Assembly: GCF_029784165.1 (NCBI RefSeq)
Contig: NC_073696.1
Span: 45,277,858 to 45,341,857 of the forward strand
Source of the DNA: Wyeomyia smithii
Lineage: Eukaryota > Arthropoda > Insecta > Diptera > Culicidae
Reading direction: 5' to 3'
DNA length: 64,000 nucleotides
The position numbers were made by a program, and so were the translations under genes. Shown here in pieces: positions 36,440 to 46,446 of this stretch (positions are counted from its first letter, which is position 1; each line of letters opens with the position of its first letter). The notes beneath the pieces are model-generated. The model was not told the DNA's origin. It ran no database searches and worked only from the letters and a program-made list of their open reading frames with translations.

Positions 36440-36550
36440 TCATTATTTTAAAATCAATAGCACAAAATTGCGCTTTAAGTAACAAATCTGTTACTTAAAA
36501 AGCATAAAATTCTCCCCCAGTAAAGTAACAACACATACTGTCATTTATTT
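36440..36550 (+). repeat. Dispersed repeat shared with 63.0 kb
   Basis: CAATAGCRCAAAATTGC, GTAACAAAYCTRTTACTTAAAARGC and AGTAACAACACATACTGTCAT occur in the same order at 63026-63118. Copies are clearly homologous and in direct orientation. Non-coding. Confidence 0.8.
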
Positions 36551-36573
36551 TGCACGGGTAACTTATTCTTGTT

Positions 36574-36710
36574 AAACGGTTTTTGTCTTTGCTAATGGGT
36601 GTGCACGCTTGCTTAAATCAACACCTGCGGCATTACTGACGGTTTTTGTCTTTGATAATTAATGTACACGCCTGCTTATAGCGACACTTACGGCATTATT
36701 GTCTACTAGG
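36574..36710 (+). repeat. Two-copy tandem repeat, about 66-bp unit
   Basis: ACGGTTTTTGTCTTTGMTAAT..TGTRCACGCYTGCTTA...GGCATTAYTG occurs at 36577-36640 and again at 36639-36702. The copies differ at scattered positions. It lies just downstream of the repeat at 36440-36550. Confidence 0.8.
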
Positions 36711-36805
36711 AAATTTTTTAAAATAATCGTTACTTTTCTGGTTGATGAAATCGTCATCGAGTGGCACGTCTGTTTGTCTATGGTATAACTGTCATTAGTC
36801 ACATA

Positions 36806-37009
36806 GGGTAAGGACCCCATAATTCGCCCACCCACTAATCACCAAGGGTTTACAGAGTTTGTTGTTGAATTATGCCAAATAATAGTTTATTTACAATCTC
36901 ACCAATTTTTTTATGTTTAAACGCGGTTCTAAGAGTTGACACTATATTGCGAACAATAAAAAAAAATTGGGTACTCGAATAAAGCGGGCGAATTATGGGG
37001 TCGTTACCC
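36806..37009. mobile_element. 204-bp MITE with TA duplication
   Basis: GGGTAAGGACCCCATAATTC at the left is mirrored by its near-perfect reverse complement at the right (about 22 bp, ending GGTCGTTACCC). TA flanks both ends (36804-36805, 37010-37011). This fits a Tc1/mariner-type non-autonomous element. The interior holds ATGTTTAAACGCGGTTCT, also present in the 5' UTR of the LINE at 40.5 kb. Confidence 0.85.
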
Positions 37010-37019
37010 TATAAAAGTT

Positions 37020-37130
37020 AGTATGCAACATTCTAGCCTTCATTGATCATCCGATCATTATAGTAAAAGGATGCTTTACTGGAAACCGAATCGACCAGTA
37101 GCAAGCAGACTTGCCAGTGCCACAGCGCAG
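37020..37130. repeat. Repeat shared in inverted orientation with 53.2 kb
   Basis: CCTTCATTGATCATCCGWTCATT, AGCAAGCAGACTTGCC and intervening bases match the reverse complement of 53166-53245. The piece carries CCAAT-like and short palindromic motifs and lies upstream of TATA/Inr-like sequences, as does the copy at 53 kb on its other side. Confidence 0.65.
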
Positions 37131-37248
37131 CAGACGATGATTTATTGTTTGTATGGTTTTTGCTGCAAATATCGACACGCATCGACCGACAAAGCGGAAG
37201 ATTCTTTCTAGAGCAGCAGAAAGCGGGTGGTGGCAAAGATTAGTCGCT

Positions 37249-37285
37249 TATAAAAGCGCATACCATCGAATTGAATTTCTCATTC
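37249..37285 (+). promoter_or_regulatory. Core-promoter-like TATA + Inr
   Basis: TATAAAAG at 37249 is followed by TCATTC (matches TCAKTY) with its A at 37282, about 33 bases downstream. This is the expected spacing for an arthropod Pol II promoter. No gene with a recognisable product follows; the sequence soon runs into a MITE fragment. It may be a promoter relic or chance. Confidence 0.4.
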
Positions 37286-37319
37286 ATTTTGAAGCAGCAG
37301 GATGCGGGTGGTGGCAAAT

Positions 37320-37541
37320 ATCCAACTGAACATCTCTATAGAAAAAGTTTTGAAAAAGTGATTTTTCCCATATAAAATCGTATGGAACTTTTAAAAATCG
37401 GGCACAAATCAGGCGTTTCACCGATCGATCTGAAAAGTTACACAGTTGTTATAGGACCCATAAGGAATACGAAAAGTGCATGGGAGCGAAAAAATAACAC
37501 CATCGCTTTTTTCCCATATAACCGTGTCCCAGTCTAATAAC
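37320..37541. mobile_element. Partial copy of the 48.1-kb hAT MITE
   Basis: GAACATCTCTATAGAAAAAGTTTTG through ATCGGTGAAACGCC-complement, CCCATAAGGAATACGAAAAG and the terminal CCATATAACCGTGTCCCAGTCTA match one arm of 48137-48611. Only one arm and one terminal repeat were recognised, so this copy is truncated on its left. Confidence 0.8.
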
Positions 37542-38094
37542 TACTCAACGTCAGTCACACGGTCTTGCATTGGATAGATACCACGTTTTGCTTTTTTAAC
37601 ATTGAAAACAATGTTGCTGTGATATTGTCATGTGTAGCTAGAATAATAAAAACCCTCAAAAAAAGTTCAGAGCGAAAATGTCAAATTTTGACAGAGAGTA
37701 GTACATATTGTCATCTTCAATGTGTAAAAAATTTAAATTAAAAAGAAATAGACTTTTTGAGATATTTATTATTTTGTAACAATTTGGAAAATTTGGCACA
37801 GGAAAAATTGTGAAAAGTTTCAGCGAAATCGGAAATGATCGATCAGCATCGATTTGTGAAATTGCGTGGATTGCCTCACCATGAAGTTAGACTGAGTTGA
37901 TGTCTCGAAGGTAAAGGTTTTTCGAAAAGTTTAAAACGGCCCTTTTTCTTGAACAATTTCTAAACCTCAGGGCTAGTAGCGGTCAACGATGTCCAAATAG
38001 TGATTTTAGTGTCTGAGTTGATAGAAAAAATGTGACCAAAAATCGGGAGAAAAAGAGACCAAATAGTGACTAAAGGTTGGTAAAAAACAGGAGG

Positions 38095-39100
38095 GTTGTG
38101 TGCAAAGCCACGACCGCAAGGTTGAAGTAGAATACTTTTACAAGAAAGATAACCCGGCTGCTTGCGAGTCAGTCATTTTTTCTAGTAAATAAACGTTAAC
38201 TAATCAGATTAATCGAATTTTGCGCTTCAACAAGGATTGACCATTTTCAATAATATAGTAAGTTGCTTGTCATGGTTGGGGATTAACAATTTTTGAATTT
38301 TGAGATGAATTTTTTTCTGATGTCGTGCTCATGACTGAAGGAAAAGATAATTCAGTACGTTCTGAGATACGGAAATTAAGTAAAATTTATAACTTTTACA
38401 AATTCAAAAATGTAAATTAGCTCAAGAGAAAATATTAACGCTTTAATCATCAGGTTTTTAATTCATCCTGGAAAGGACAATTTGTTGTTCAATTTAGTAT
38501 CGGATAAGATGCCGATTACATCTTTGCGTTATCACTGACAATGCAAACAAAGTATTCGTTGTGAAACTAGACGGCTCACGTGTTGTCAAAATGAGTCAAC
38601 TTTTCATTGAATGCATTTACTAGTGCCCACTATCGCACAGAGACAGCATTTCACTAAAGTGTCTCACTGCATCAGCCGCTATTGATGCTGAGATCCGCTG
38701 CAACTAGTGCGCTAACCATAGCCATGCCACAGTTGTGGCTGCTATACGCTGCCATTGGTATCCGCTGTCCCTGCATCAGCTGGCCCAGCTGCTGTAGTTG
38801 CTGGAATCCGCTATCCATTACCACGCCACAGCTGTGGCCGCTTTCCGCTATCGCTGATATCCACTACACTGCAAGTGCTGCTGTTAAAGGAGGACGACTG
38901 CTGTTGTCGCTGTCTAGAACTATTATGATCGGCTTCGGCTGAAACAAGCTCTTATATAGGCCAAATAGCATGTTTTAAATAGCAAGGTATATGATTCTGT
39001 CGACCGTGCTTGGGAAGCAAGCATATAACGACCAATCAGAAGTCGAATTTTTCGTTTTGACAAGGCTTGACTATTTTCAATAGTACAATAGTGTGAATAA
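38095..39100. repeat. Repeat cluster with CTG-rich block
   Basis: CAATCAGAWTAATCGAATTTTGCG..CAAGGATTGACCATTTTCAATA near 38196-38250 recurs in diverged form near 39033-39085. Between them, 38660-38920 holds two copies of a CTG-rich unit (CATGCCACAGTTGTGGCTGC at 38722, CACGCCACAGCTGTGGCCGC at 38822) 100 bp apart. An 86-codon open frame (38682-38942, TTG start) over the CTG-rich part is explained by composition. CCACGACCGCAAGGTTGA at 38110 belongs to a family also seen at 36398 and 51672. Confidence 0.6.
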
Positions 39101-40049
39101 TAAAATTACAATTATCTTCTTTTGGAAATAATCTTAGAAGATTTTCCAATCTATTGCTACAAGAACGAAGGAAATCCATCGAATACTAACCGATTTATTA
39201 GCATTTGAAATTGGACATATTTTTCACTTTTTTCGGATTTAGATTTTCATTTCACATCCCTATGTAGCCGAACTTCCTGAGAGAAGTATTCTACTTCAAA
39301 AATCAATCAAGCCGCTTTTAAACCACGTGGTCATGTTTTGATCAATATTTTTACCTTTACCTTTCGTTGTCTTTTGGTCAAACTCCCGTCCTCTTTAGTT
39401 TTAATCATATGGTCGTTTTCATTTCGCCAAAAATGTACTTTTTTCAATATAGCACGTACAAGAAACTATTTTGTTTGTACTCAACATTTCGATGAAAAAT
39501 AAAACTGTTCAGGATTACTATTGGAACTATCTGATACTATTAGTATACTATCTGATTAAATATAATAAATACATGTTTTATCCGAAGTGGAGTTGATCAA
39601 AAGATTGCGTAAAGAGGACAAAATGTTTGTGACAGAATCGATGGCAGTGAAACTCTGTTGGCTGATTTTTCAGCTAATGATTCATTGCTTAAGCGTGAGT
39701 TTATGATTTTGTCTCAAGTGTATGTTAAGTAGGCCGGTAGAAATTTCACTGAAGAAATATGAGTGCGTGAGAAAAGTTGAAGAGAGAGTATAGGAGAGAA
39801 CAGCTGAAAAATGAAGTGTTTTCCGGCTATTAGCGATACCGCTTACCGTGCATCGCACGTGCTGTACCAATAAATCATTGCGTAGTTCAGTCAATGGTCA
39901 ATTTGAGAATAATACTGGTTGGACTCGATTATCCGGAGTATCGAAAAAAAAATTCACTCCGATTAATCGAATGTTCCGGATAATCGAATCACTAAAAAAT
40001 TATTCAGTTTTGCAATCATTTTTTTTTGTTATTTTATAGATCATTATTA
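39101..40049. other. No supported gene
   Basis: AT-rich DNA. Near its right end it grades into the dispersed repeat copy (40050-40108) that forms the left flank of the large insertion. Nothing else supported. Confidence 0.45.
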
Positions 40050-40308
40050 TTTGTTTTTTAGATTTTTACCTTCGAGACATCAAATTAGCCTAATTTTAGG
40101 GAAGCAAATAGAGATGGGCGATACTGACAAAAGTATCGATACTTTGATATCACGATACTTCAATAACCTTCGATATCAGGAAACGGTCCATAGGTTGAAG
40201 GAGTATCGATACTCAATACTCGGATAGTATCGGTATGAGACCTAAATTTTTTTATAAAAAATGCAAATATCTGCGGTTCAGCAAAAATCTGCTAACAAGC
40301 AATAAAAA

Positions 40309-40343
40309 TCATTCCGCGTCGAACACTCGACAGAAACGGACGT
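40309..40343 (+). promoter_or_regulatory. LINE internal promoter: Inr + DPE
   Basis: TCATTC (Inr, TCAKTY) places the start A at 40311, exactly at the LINE's 5' end. GGACGT (matches the DPE consensus RGWYVT) lies at 40338-40343, that is +28 to +33. This is the known TATA-less downstream promoter layout of Drosophila jockey and I elements, which lets a retrotransposed copy carry its own promoter. Confidence 0.8.
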
Positions 40344-40429
40344 GCAAAGTGGTCGTTCTATTACAATCCGGTCCGTGTGTACGAATAGCCAAACAAAAGA
40401 GTGTATTATTCGCGCTAAAGGCCAACTAG

Positions 40430-40650
40430 ATTGTGAGTTGTGTCGCTACGTTCTGTACCCGGCTTGCAACTTTGGCTGTATTGGTGCAAATACCAGCTGC
40501 AGTTTTGATGTTTAAACGCGGTTCTTTTTTTGACAGTTAGTAGATCTTTCGAGTTCAAGGCCATCAGTTGACAGTCGAGTCGTGTCGCTGTGCTGAGTGA
40601 TCTCACACCCGGCTCACTGCTGGTGGCTGTATTGGTGCTGCTGGCTGCTT
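40430..40650 (+). repeat. Duplicated block in LINE 5' UTR
   Basis: GAGTTGTGTCGCTACG...ACCCGGCTTGCAA...GGCTGTATTGGTGC at 40435-40497 recurs as GAGTCGTGTCGCTGTG...ACCCGGCTCACTG...GGCTGTATTGGTGC at 40576-40640. Period is about 140 bp. Repeated 5' UTR monomers are known in several LINE families and often carry promoter function; that role here is inferred. Confidence 0.75.
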
Positions 40651-40753
40651 TGGGTGCAGCTTCGAACGATCGGACAACCACTGCTGGAAGGAAGAAGTAA
40701 AGAGGTACGTGTTCTTGTCGGCGCTAGTGCGCTAGTGCGCTAAATTTAGCGCG

Positions 40754-42079
40754 ATGGATATAGATCCCTCGCCTCCCGTGCCACCATCCCCGAACCCCCC
40801 TGACCCTGACCCCTCTGTTACCCCCTCCTCTGTTCATTCTCCAGTCCCCCCTCGCCCCAGGCTTTACCCGGACGGATCTCAACAGGGCAGCTATACTGTT
40901 TATTTTCGTCCAAAGGCAGGAGTGAATTCAAAGCGATTAAACATACTGCAAATTTCTAAAGACCTGACGAAGGGGTACAAGGCCGTGACCGAAATTTCCA
41001 AGGTCCGACCTAACAAGCTCCGTGTCGTGGTCAGTGATCTGGAACAGGCCAATGCTATCGCTTGCTCTGAGCTCTTCACACGCGAGTATCGCGTGTACAT
41101 ACCCGCACGAGACGTGGAGATCGACGGTGTCATAACCGATTCGAGTCTGTCCGTTGAGTGTATTTTGCAAAGTGCTAAAGGGTGCTTCAAGAATAGCACA
41201 TGTCCCGATGTGAAGGTGCTCGACTGCAAGCAATTGCGGTCTGCATCTCTCGTCGGCGGCACAAAAGTGTACACTCCGTCAAACTCGTTTCGCGTTACGT
41301 TTGCCGGATCTGCACTCCCTAGCCACGTCTCGATCGACCGGGTTCGTCTGCCTGTGCGATTGTATGTACCCCGTGTTATGAACTGCACAAATTGCAAGCA
41401 GTTAGGCCACACAGCCGCCTACTGCTGGCATAAGGCACGATGTAGCAAGTGTGAGAAGACTCATGCGGAAGATTCTTGCAGTGTTAATGCTGAAAAATGT
41501 ATTCACTGTGGGGAAAACCAGCATGAGCTCTCCACATGCCCGGTGTACATGCAGCGCAGAGATAAAATCAAGCGGTCACTTAAGGAGCGTTCAAAGCGTT
41601 CTTATGCTGAGATGCTGAAGAAGACCGTGACCACTTCTACCATAACATCGAACCCCTTTGATCTGTTGTCCTCTGATGAAACCGATGCTGACGATTCATC
41701 AGCGGGAACATCTTATGCCAACCCTGGGGAGTCTAGGAAGAGGAAAAATGTTTCTTCTCCTAAACTTCCCCGTAAAGGTCCTAAGATTTCCCAAAGTGTA
41801 ATGAAAAGTACGAACAAACCAAACAGTGCTGCGGAAAAACCGAAGCAAACTCCTCCTGGGCTTGCAAATTTAAAGTCCCAGAAGGAGTTCCCAGCACTGC
41901 CAGGAACATCTCAAACCCCAGTTGTTCCTTTCACACATCCAGTTGATGAAACAAACTCTGGATTAGTGAAATTTTCTGACATTGTGGACTGGATTTTTGA
42001 AACTTTCAATGTACCCGATCCAATTAAATTTTTTCTTACAGCATTTCTCCCAACAGTTAGATCATTTTTGAAGCAGTAA
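40754..42079 (+). CDS. LINE ORF1 protein (zinc-knuckle RNA-binding)
   Basis: A 441-codon intact frame with ATG start (MDIDPSPPVPPSP). The first 35 residues are Pro-rich. A globular region follows (about residues 45-200: YTVYFRPKAGVNSKRLNIL ... LPVRLYVPRVM). Three zinc knuckles come next: CTNCKQLGHTAAYC (CX2CX4HX4C, about residue 212), CSKCEKTHAEDSC and CIHCGENQHELSTC. The tail is basic, Ser/Lys-rich. ORF1 proteins of this type bind the element RNA, form particles and chaperone nucleic acid. Length and knuckle number fit the I/Loner lineage. It has no stop or frameshift, so a product could be made. ORF2 follows after about 60 bases, in a different frame. Confidence 0.92.
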   Translation: MDIDPSPPVPPSPNPPDPDPSVTPSSVHSPVPPRPRLYPDGSQQGSYTVYFRPKAGVNSKRLNILQISKDLTKGYKAVTEISKVRPNKLRVVVSDLEQANAIACSELFTREYRVYIPARDVEIDGVITDSSLSVECILQSAKGCFKNSTCPDVKVLDCKQLRSASLVGGTKVYTPSNSFRVTFAGSALPSHVSIDRVRLPVRLYVPRVMNCTNCKQLGHTAAYCWHKARCSKCEKTHAEDSCSVNAEKCIHCGENQHELSTCPVYMQRRDKIKRSLKERSKRSYAEMLKKTVTTSTITSNPFDLLSSDETDADDSSAGTSYANPGESRKRKNVSSPKLPRKGPKISQSVMKSTNKPNSAAEKPKQTPPGLANLKSQKEFPALPGTSQTPVVPFTHPVDETNSGLVKFSDIVDWIFETFNVPDPIKFFLTAFLPTVRSFLKQ

Positions 42080-42140
42080 GTAGTAATCATTTTTGGGCAG
42101 TCAGCCCAATGGCCCTTCCTTGCAGCGATTGTATCCTTCG

Positions 42141-45100
42141 ATGCCTAATCCAACTGCGTATATGACGGATTCTATCTCTGTCTTACAGTGGAATTGTAGA
42201 AGTATTTTACCAAAAATTGATTCGTTTAAAGTTTTGATAAATAAAAACAAATGCGATGCATTTTCCCTTTGTGAAACTTGGCTTACTTCAAATATTGATC
42301 TCAACTTCCATGATTTTAATATTATTCGCCTTGATCGAGACACCTCATATGGAGGAGTACTTTTAGGGATTAAAAAGTGCTATTCTTCCTATCGTATTAA
42401 CCTCCCCTCGATTCCAGGCATCGAAGTTGTCGCATGTCAAATGACAATACATGGTAAAGAGCTTTGTATTGCCTCAATATATATTCCTCCCAGAGCACAG
42501 GTTGGGCAACGGCTGCTCTTTGATTTAATAGAACTTCTTCCCTCGCCACGTTTGATTTTGGGGGACTTCAACTCTCATGGCGTGGCTTGGGGTTCCTCTT
42601 ACAATGATAACCGCTCCTCTTTAATCTATAACCTTTGCGATGACTTCGACATGACTATTTTAAACAACGGTGAAATGACACGTATCCCGAAAACTCCAGC
42701 GCGCCGAAGCCCTTTAGATCTATCCTTATGTTCGACGTCGCTACGGTTGGATTGCACATGGAAGGTAATCCTCGATCCTCACGGTAGCGACCATCTGCCA
42801 ATTCTTATTTCAATTACTAACGGGTCAACTCGCATGCGACCAATTGACATTCCGTATGACCTCACACGAAATGTCGATTGGAAGTTATACGAGGGAATGA
42901 TTTCAAAAGCGGTCGAGTCGATTCAACATCATCCACCACTTGAAGAATACAACCTCCTCGCGGGCTCGATTCTCGATGCCGCGTTGCAAGCCCAAACAAA
43001 GAAATATCCCGGCGTAACGATAAAAGAACGGCCTCCCACTCCGTGGTGGGACCAATAGTGCTCCGATGTCTACACGCAAAGATCCGACGCGTTTTTGGCC
43101 TTCCAGAAGGGAGGTATACCTGGCGACTATTTACGGTATTCGGAGCTTAATACCAAGCTTAAAAGTTTGGCTAAAGCGAAGAAACGCGGATATTGGCGTC
43201 GGTTCGTGAACGAGACGTCGAGGGAGACATCGATGAGCACTCTTTGGAACACAGCCCGAAGAATGCGGAATCGCGTAACGGTCAACGAAAGCGAGGAGTC
43301 TTCAAGTCGGTGGATATTTGATTTTGCCAGGAAAGTATGTCCGGACTCTGTTCCTGAGCAAAACATTGTTCGCGATGCGTCTCCGGGCCACGACGCGATA
43401 GAATCACCTTTTACGATGGCAGAATTTTCAGTTGCCCTCCTGTCCTGTAACAATAACGCGCCTGGGTTAGATAGAATCAAATTTAACTTGTTGAAGAATC
43501 TACCCGGCAATGCCAAGAGGCGCTTGTTGAACTTGTTCAATAAGTTCCTGGAGCAAAACATTGTACCGCAGGATTGGAGGCAAGTGAAGGTGATCGCCAT
43601 CCTAAAACCAGGGAAACCAGCTTCTGATCACAACTCTTATAGGCCGATTGCAATGCTATCCTGTATCCGGAAATTGATGGAAAAAATGATACTCCGTCGT
43701 TTAAACCATTGGGTCGAATCAAATGGTCTACTATCAGATACTCAATTTGGCTTCCGCCGTGCCAAAGGGACGAATGATTGTCTTGCGTTGCTTTCAACAG
43801 ATATTCAGCTGGCGTATGCTCGCAAAGAACAAATGGCGTCTGCGTTCTTGGACATTAAGGGGGCTTTTGATTCCGTTTCTATTGACATTCTTTCGGGTAA
43901 ACTTCACCGACAAGGATTTTCTCCAATTTTGAACAATTTTTTGCACAATTTGTTGTCCGAAAAGCACATGCATTTTACGCACGGCGATTTGGCAACTTTT
44001 CGCATTAGCTACATGGGTCTTCCCCAGGGCTCATGTTTAAGCCCCCTTCTTTACAACTTTTATGTAAATGACATCGACGAATGTCTGTCAAATTCATGCA
44101 CGATAAGACAACTTGCAGACGACAGTGTAATCTCTGTTACAGGAGCCAAAGTTGCCGATTTGCAAGGACCATTGCAAGATACCTTGGACAATTTGTCTGC
44201 TTGGGCTTTACAGCTAGGTATCGAATTCTCTCCGGAGAAGACTGAGATAGTAGTTTTTTCTAGGAAGCATGAACCTGCTCAGCTTCAAACACAATTAATA
44301 GGTAAAACGATTTCTCAGGTTTTGGTACACAAATATCTTGGTGTCTGGTTCGATTCGAAAGGCACCTGGGGTTGTCACGTGCGGTATCTGATGAAAAAAT
44401 GTCAACAAAGAGTGAATTTTCTTCGTACAATAACCGAACAATGGTGGGGAGCCCACCCTGGAGACCTTATGAGGCTTTACCAAACAACGATACTGTCTGT
44501 TATTGAGTACGGGTGTTTCTGCTTCCGCTCCGCAGCAAACACACATTTGATCAAACTGGAGCGAATACAGTATCGTTGTTTGCGTATCGCCTTGGGTTGC
44601 ATGCAATCGACCCATACGATGAGTTTGGAGGTCTTAGCTGGAGTACTACCATTGAAAAACCGCTTCTGGAGCCTGTCTTCTCGTATTCTAATCAAATGTG
44701 AGGTCTTGAACCATCCTGTGATTGAAAATTTTGAAAGGTTAATCGAACTTAATTCTCAAACCCGTTTTATGACATTGTATTTCAATCACATGTCCCAAAA
44801 TATTAACCATTCTTCGAATATTCCAAATCGTGTCGACTTATCAAATACTTCTGATTCTACTGTGTTTTTCGATACATCCATGATAGAAGAAACTCGTGGA
44901 ATCCCGGATCATTTACGCGTGCAGCAGATCCCCAAAAATTTTTCCAATAAATATCGAAACATCAACTGCGACAATATGTACTACACTGACGGATCACTTC
45001 TTGATGGGTCCACTGGCTTCGGTATCTTCAATAACAATTTAACCGTCTCCCATAAGCTCGATAATCCTGCTTCTGTTTACGTCGCAGAATTAGCTGCTAT

Positions 45101-45826
45101 CAGTACACCCTAGGGATTATCGAAAAAATGCCCACGGCCCATTATTTCATCTTTACGGACAGTCTCAGCTCCATTGAGGCTCTCCGATCGATGAAAGATG
45201 TTAAGCACTCTTCGTATTTCCTGGGGAAAATACGGGAACATCTGAGTGCTTTATCCGAAAAATCTACTCAGATTACCTTAGCGTGGGTCCCTTCTCACTG
45301 CTCGATACCGGGTAATGAGGAAGCGGACTCTTTGGCTAAGGTGGGCGCAACAAACGGTGATATTTATGAAAGACTAATTGCTTTTAATGAACTTTTCGCA
45401 CTTGTACGTCAGAATACGATCATCAGTTGGCAAAATGCTTGGACCAGAGATGAATTGGGAAGGTGGTTACATTCCATAATCCCCAAGGTGTCGACGAACC
45501 CGTGGTTCAAGGGGTTGGATGTAGGTCGGGATTTCATTTGCGTGATGTCCCGGCTTATGTCCAATCACTATAGATTTGACGCGCATCTCCGTCGTGTTGG
45601 GCTCGGAGAGAGTGGTGTCTGTGCCTGTGGTGAAGGTTATCACGACATAGAGCACGTTGTTTGGTCATGCCCTGTACACCGTGATGCCAGGTCTAAATTA
45701 TTAGCTTCCCTGCAGGCCGAAAGTAGGCAGCTGGCTGTTCCTGTTCGTGATGTCTTGGCGAGCCGCGACCTATCCTACTTGTCCCTTATATACGTTTTCC
45801 TGAAATCCATCCACGCCGCAGTTTAG
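42141..45826 (+). pseudogene. LINE ORF2: endonuclease-RT-RNase H, two lesions
   Basis: First ATG at 42141. The endonuclease shows VLQWNCRSI, LCETWL, LILGDFNSHGVAWGS, SPLDLSL and GSDHLPILIS (42150-42850). The RT shows SYRPIAMLSCIRKLMEKM, FLDIKGAFDSV (motif A), GLPQGSCLSPLLYNFY (B) and LADD (C) at 43630-44150. RNase H has all four acidic positions: YYTDGS, VAELAA, FTDSLSSIEAL and PGNEEADSLAK. A C-terminal finger CACGEGYHDIEHVVWSC closes it. Lesions: an in-frame TAG at 43056-43058 and a one-base loss close to 45101-45104, after which the frame changes and the rest (from 45128 on) is open to TAG at 45824. All catalytic blocks survive, which points to a fairly young copy. The products act in target-primed reverse transcription. 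Confidence 0.92.
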
Positions 45827-46197
45827 TCCTATCCCCTTCCACCTACATCCAACCAAACGACAAGAACACGTTGAGACCCCGGATCCGGAAACAGCAATCA
45901 GACCCGCACGATACTCTCAAGGCCCGAGGGAAACAACCCAATATGCCAGTCCGTAATATCTTGGCCCAGCAGCGGAACAAATTTAATATGCTGCTTACCT
46001 ATGGCAATGAAATCCATCAAACAGCAAACCTGTGCTTTTAATGCAAAATATTCTAGCTTTAAGTTAGATTTAGTTTCACAGCTCGTAGTCGGCAGCGAGG
46101 ATAAAAAATTTGCTTTTAGTTATTAAGATACTTTAGAAAGTAAGCTACTAGATATAATTGGCGCCGTTAAACATTGAATTGTATTTGGGCCGTGTCA

Positions 46198-46222
46198 AAT
46201 AAACTATAGATGAAGAAAAAAA
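46198..46222 (+). terminator. LINE polyadenylation signal and A-tract
   Basis: AATAAA at 46198-46203 precedes GATGAAGAAAAAAAAA at the 3' end of the LINE. This fits the 3' terminus of a polyadenylated element transcript immediately before the target duplication. Confidence 0.7.
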
Positions 46223-46280
46223 AAGCTCTAAAAATCTGCGTTTTGGAGATAAACCTGCACCTCTGGTATCCCTGGAGTGA
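46223..46280 (-). repeat. Continuation of GGGATACCAG/GCAGATTTTT repeat
   Basis: The reverse complement reads CAGGGATACCAGAGGTGCAGG ... ACGCAGATTTTTAGAGC and matches 29472-29510. Its other half lies at 40245-40310 on the left of the LINE, confirming that the LINE split this repeat. Confidence 0.75.
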
Positions 46281-46446
46281 GGCAGTTGATGGTAAAAATT
46301 AAATCTAACGATACTGCAGGTATCGTTTAGAAAGTATCGATACCAATACTCATTTCTCGCGGTGAGTATCGATGCCAAAATACTTGATACTGCGACCCCT
46401 AGTATCGATACCATTGTTATCGATGTTAGAGTATCGCTCATCCCTA

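Larger units (their letters stand above)
40311..46222 (+). mobile_element. Nearly full-length I/Loner-type LINE, about 5.9 kb
   Basis: A 14-bp direct repeat flanks the unit: AAGCAATAAAAATC at 40297-40310 and AAGCTCTAAAAATC at 46223-46236 (12/14 identical). The element starts at a promoter initiator. It has a 5' UTR with a duplicated block, ORF1 (zinc knuckles), ORF2 (endonuclease, RT, RNase H, terminal zinc finger), a 3' UTR with AATAAA and a short A-tract. RNase H and an ORF1 with three CCHC-like fingers fit the I or Loner lineage; which one is undecided. Two lesions in ORF2 make it non-autonomous. It inserted into a GCAGATTTTT repeat inside the hAT MITE. Confidence 0.9.
40109..46446. mobile_element. 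hAT-type inverted-repeat element carrying a nested LINE
   Basis: The left end TAGAGATGGGCGATACT is mirrored at the right end (reverse complement TAGGGATGAGCGATACT). GTATCGATAC-type repeats follow on both sides (40130-40230, 46310-46435). The 8-bp direct repeat GAAGCAAA abuts both ends (40101-40108, 46447-46454). The uninterrupted repeat at 10.3-10.5 kb contains that site once, which confirms an insertion. An 8-bp duplication with TAGRG ends is the hAT signature. Without the LINE, only about 0.4 kb of element remains and no hAT transposase is present, so it was a MITE. Confidence 0.9.

Noticed and set aside
38682..38942. 86-aa frame in CTG-rich DNA
   Set aside because: Begins with TTG and follows the tandem CTG-rich repeat; composition explains it.
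40283..46239. AAAAATCTGC as the LINE target duplication
   Set aside because: It would place the LINE start at 40293. The 14-bp AAGC..TAAAAATC pair abuts the Inr at 40311 and the A-tract at 46222, and fits the GCAGATTTTT target repeat better.
40109..46446. 9-10-bp GAAGCAAATA duplication (Mutator-like)
   Set aside because: The extra TA belongs to the left terminal repeat TAGAGATG, which matches TAGGGATG at the right end. The duplication is then 8 bp, as in hAT.
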